Positions 63,389 to 64,000 of a DNA stretch of 64,000 nt are shown here, piece by piece. The translations under genes and the position numbers were made by a program. The stretch's first letter is position 1; every line of letters begins with the position of its first letter. The DNA is taken from positions 62,001 through 126,000 of the forward strand of contig OMYJ01000001.1 of assembly GCA_900315245.1 (NCBI GenBank), given 5' to 3'. The notes below the pieces were generated by a model that was not told the origin of the DNA, did no database searches, and worked only from the letters and a program-made list of their open reading frames with translations. The DNA is from an uncultured Bacteroidales bacterium. GTDB taxonomy: Bacteria; Bacteroidota; Bacteroidia; Bacteroidales; WCHB1-69.

Positions 63389-63618
63389 ACACTCACCGCC
63401 AAAATCTTCCAAAATATCAGGTTGCTTCCCCATTATGTGGGCACCTTTGACTTCGCACATTTTTTACAATTTGCAATTTTTATATTGGAATCTGCAACTT
63501 TTATATCGAAAAATGTTGTTTTTATATGTTTGATTTTTAGTAAGTTATATTAATTTTATCCTTGTTTATCTCAGAATGATTTTGTATGTTTGTCGGTGGA
63601 TCATTTAAATAATTTGAG
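63389..63618 (+). promoter_or_regulatory. Conserved leader L2 with three 21-base-phased repeats
   Basis: The anchor AAAATCTTCC begins at 63401, the three sites are at 63473 (GCAATTTTTA), 63494 (GCAACTTTTA) and 63515 (GTTGTTTTTA), the -7 box TATGTTTG is at 63585-63592, and the ATG is 218 bases after the anchor. Offsets of the sites (+72, +93, +114) and of the -7 box (+184) are identical to those in L1. Confidence 0.88.
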
Positions 63619-64000
63619 ATGAAAAAAGAAAGTTATTCTGATGAACCGAGTATGGTTAGCTCGCATGATATCCACCTTGACGGGGATTATGCCGAATGGA
63701 TTGCCGAGGTGAAGCACCGCTACCGTTCGGCACAGGTAAAGGCTGCCGTGAAGGTGAATGCCGAAAAATTGCTGTTCAACTGGCAGTTGGGACGCGACCT
63801 TGTGCAAAAGAAGGCAGAGGAACGATGGGGCAGTGGTGTTGTGGAGCAGGTAAGCTTGGATTTGAGGAGGGAGTTTCCTAATGAAAAAGGATTCTCCGCT
63901 CCAAATTTGTGGTTCATGAAGAAATGGTATCTCTATTATACAGAAAAGGGAGATTGTAAAAGAATCCAACAATTCAACGAAGAAATATATTCGCCTAAAA
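63619..64000 (+). CDS. DUF1016 (YhcG-type) PDDEXK nuclease, 3' end beyond window
   Basis: The frame is open to the window edge (127 residues visible). After a variable start it shows the DUF1016 N-terminal pattern: AEWIAEVKHRYRSAQVKAAVKVNAEKLLFNWQLGRDLVQKKAEERWGSGVVEQVSLDLRREFPNEKGFSAPNLWFMKKWY. Complete members carry a C-terminal PDDEXK nuclease domain and appear among accessory, restriction-linked genes. The catalytic half is outside the window, so activity cannot be judged. It is driven by leader L2. Confidence 0.9.
   Translation, partial: MKKESYSDEPSMVSSHDIHLDGDYAEWIAEVKHRYRSAQVKAAVKVNAEKLLFNWQLGRDLVQKKAEERWGSGVVEQVSLDLRREFPNEKGFSAPNLWFMKKWYLYYTEKGDCKRIQQFNEEIYSPK

Noticed and set aside
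62988..63533. A 181-codon + strand frame over the barrel gene end and leader L2
   Set aside because: It overlaps the barrel gene in another frame, and its end only reflects the 21-base period of the leader; there is no coherent domain.

Overview
The window is a stretch of chromosome from a member of the Bacteroidota, most likely order Bacteroidales. Three things point there: type IX secretion (T9SS) parts (SprA, a PorP/SprF-like barrel, a PorE-like protein, two proteases with C-terminal sorting domains); promoters of the Bacteroidetes kind (-7 box TAnnTTTG, mostly TATTTTTG or TATCTTTG, usually 15-50 bases before the start codon) with no obvious Shine-Dalgarno sequences; and many lipoproteins and GH92/TonB genes. 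No rRNA, CRISPR array or intact insertion sequence was seen. One tRNA gene is present (tRNA-Cys). The window cuts a gene at each end (comEC on the left, a DUF1016 nuclease on the right).

Layout. 0-10 kb: comEC, ruvA and the giant sprA. 10-13 kb: an ABC exporter and rimO on the minus strand. 13-19 kb: three small lipoproteins, a MORN-repeat protein, an MltD-type transglycosylase with LysM domains and a polysaccharide flippase. 19-24 kb: a minus-strand operon (outer membrane protein, waaA, lemA, TPM-domain protein, dihydroorotase). 24-27 kb: an aminotransferase, then a radical SAM/SPASM enzyme one base from the small lipoprotein it probably acts with. 27-31 kb: rsmA and an AT-rich islet (HTH regulator, secreted protein, HNH nuclease, conserved hypothetical). 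31-35 kb: rarA fused in frame to a PorP/SprF-like barrel, then a PorE-like protein. 35-38 kb: PAP2, GtrA and a GT39 glycosyltransferase, then tRNA-Cys. 38-42 kb: tandem S8 proteases with T9SS sorting domains. 42-49 kb: purC, CoA-disulfide reductase-rhodanese, hutH, a lipoprotein with nadC, yihY. 49-53 kb: tandem TonB genes and a GH92 mannosidase. 53-64 kb: an accessory region with gene remnants, a HigBA-type toxin-antitoxin, ORF6N, Kinase-PolyVal-like and DUF1016 genes, interrupted by ileS, which has a type 2 (GxHH) signature.

The main discovery candidate is in the accessory region. Three loci (54.5, 61.6 and 63.4 kb) carry the same roughly 220-base leader in front of different genes: a truncated remnant, the ORF6N gene (minus strand) and the DUF1016 gene. 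In each, an anchor AAAATCTTCC is followed 72-73 bases later by three short direct repeats spaced exactly 21 bases apart, a -7 box at +184 or +185, and the start codon at +217, +218 and +219. A second repeat of about 100-175 bases (R1-R3) is also scattered between these modules.

A second theme is repeat DNA between genes: palindromes of a shared family, triloop (GAA/TTC) hairpins, and degenerate short-word tracts whose words recur many kilobases apart. Several genes take their stop codon from such an element. All calls come from reading the sequence; no database search was run.
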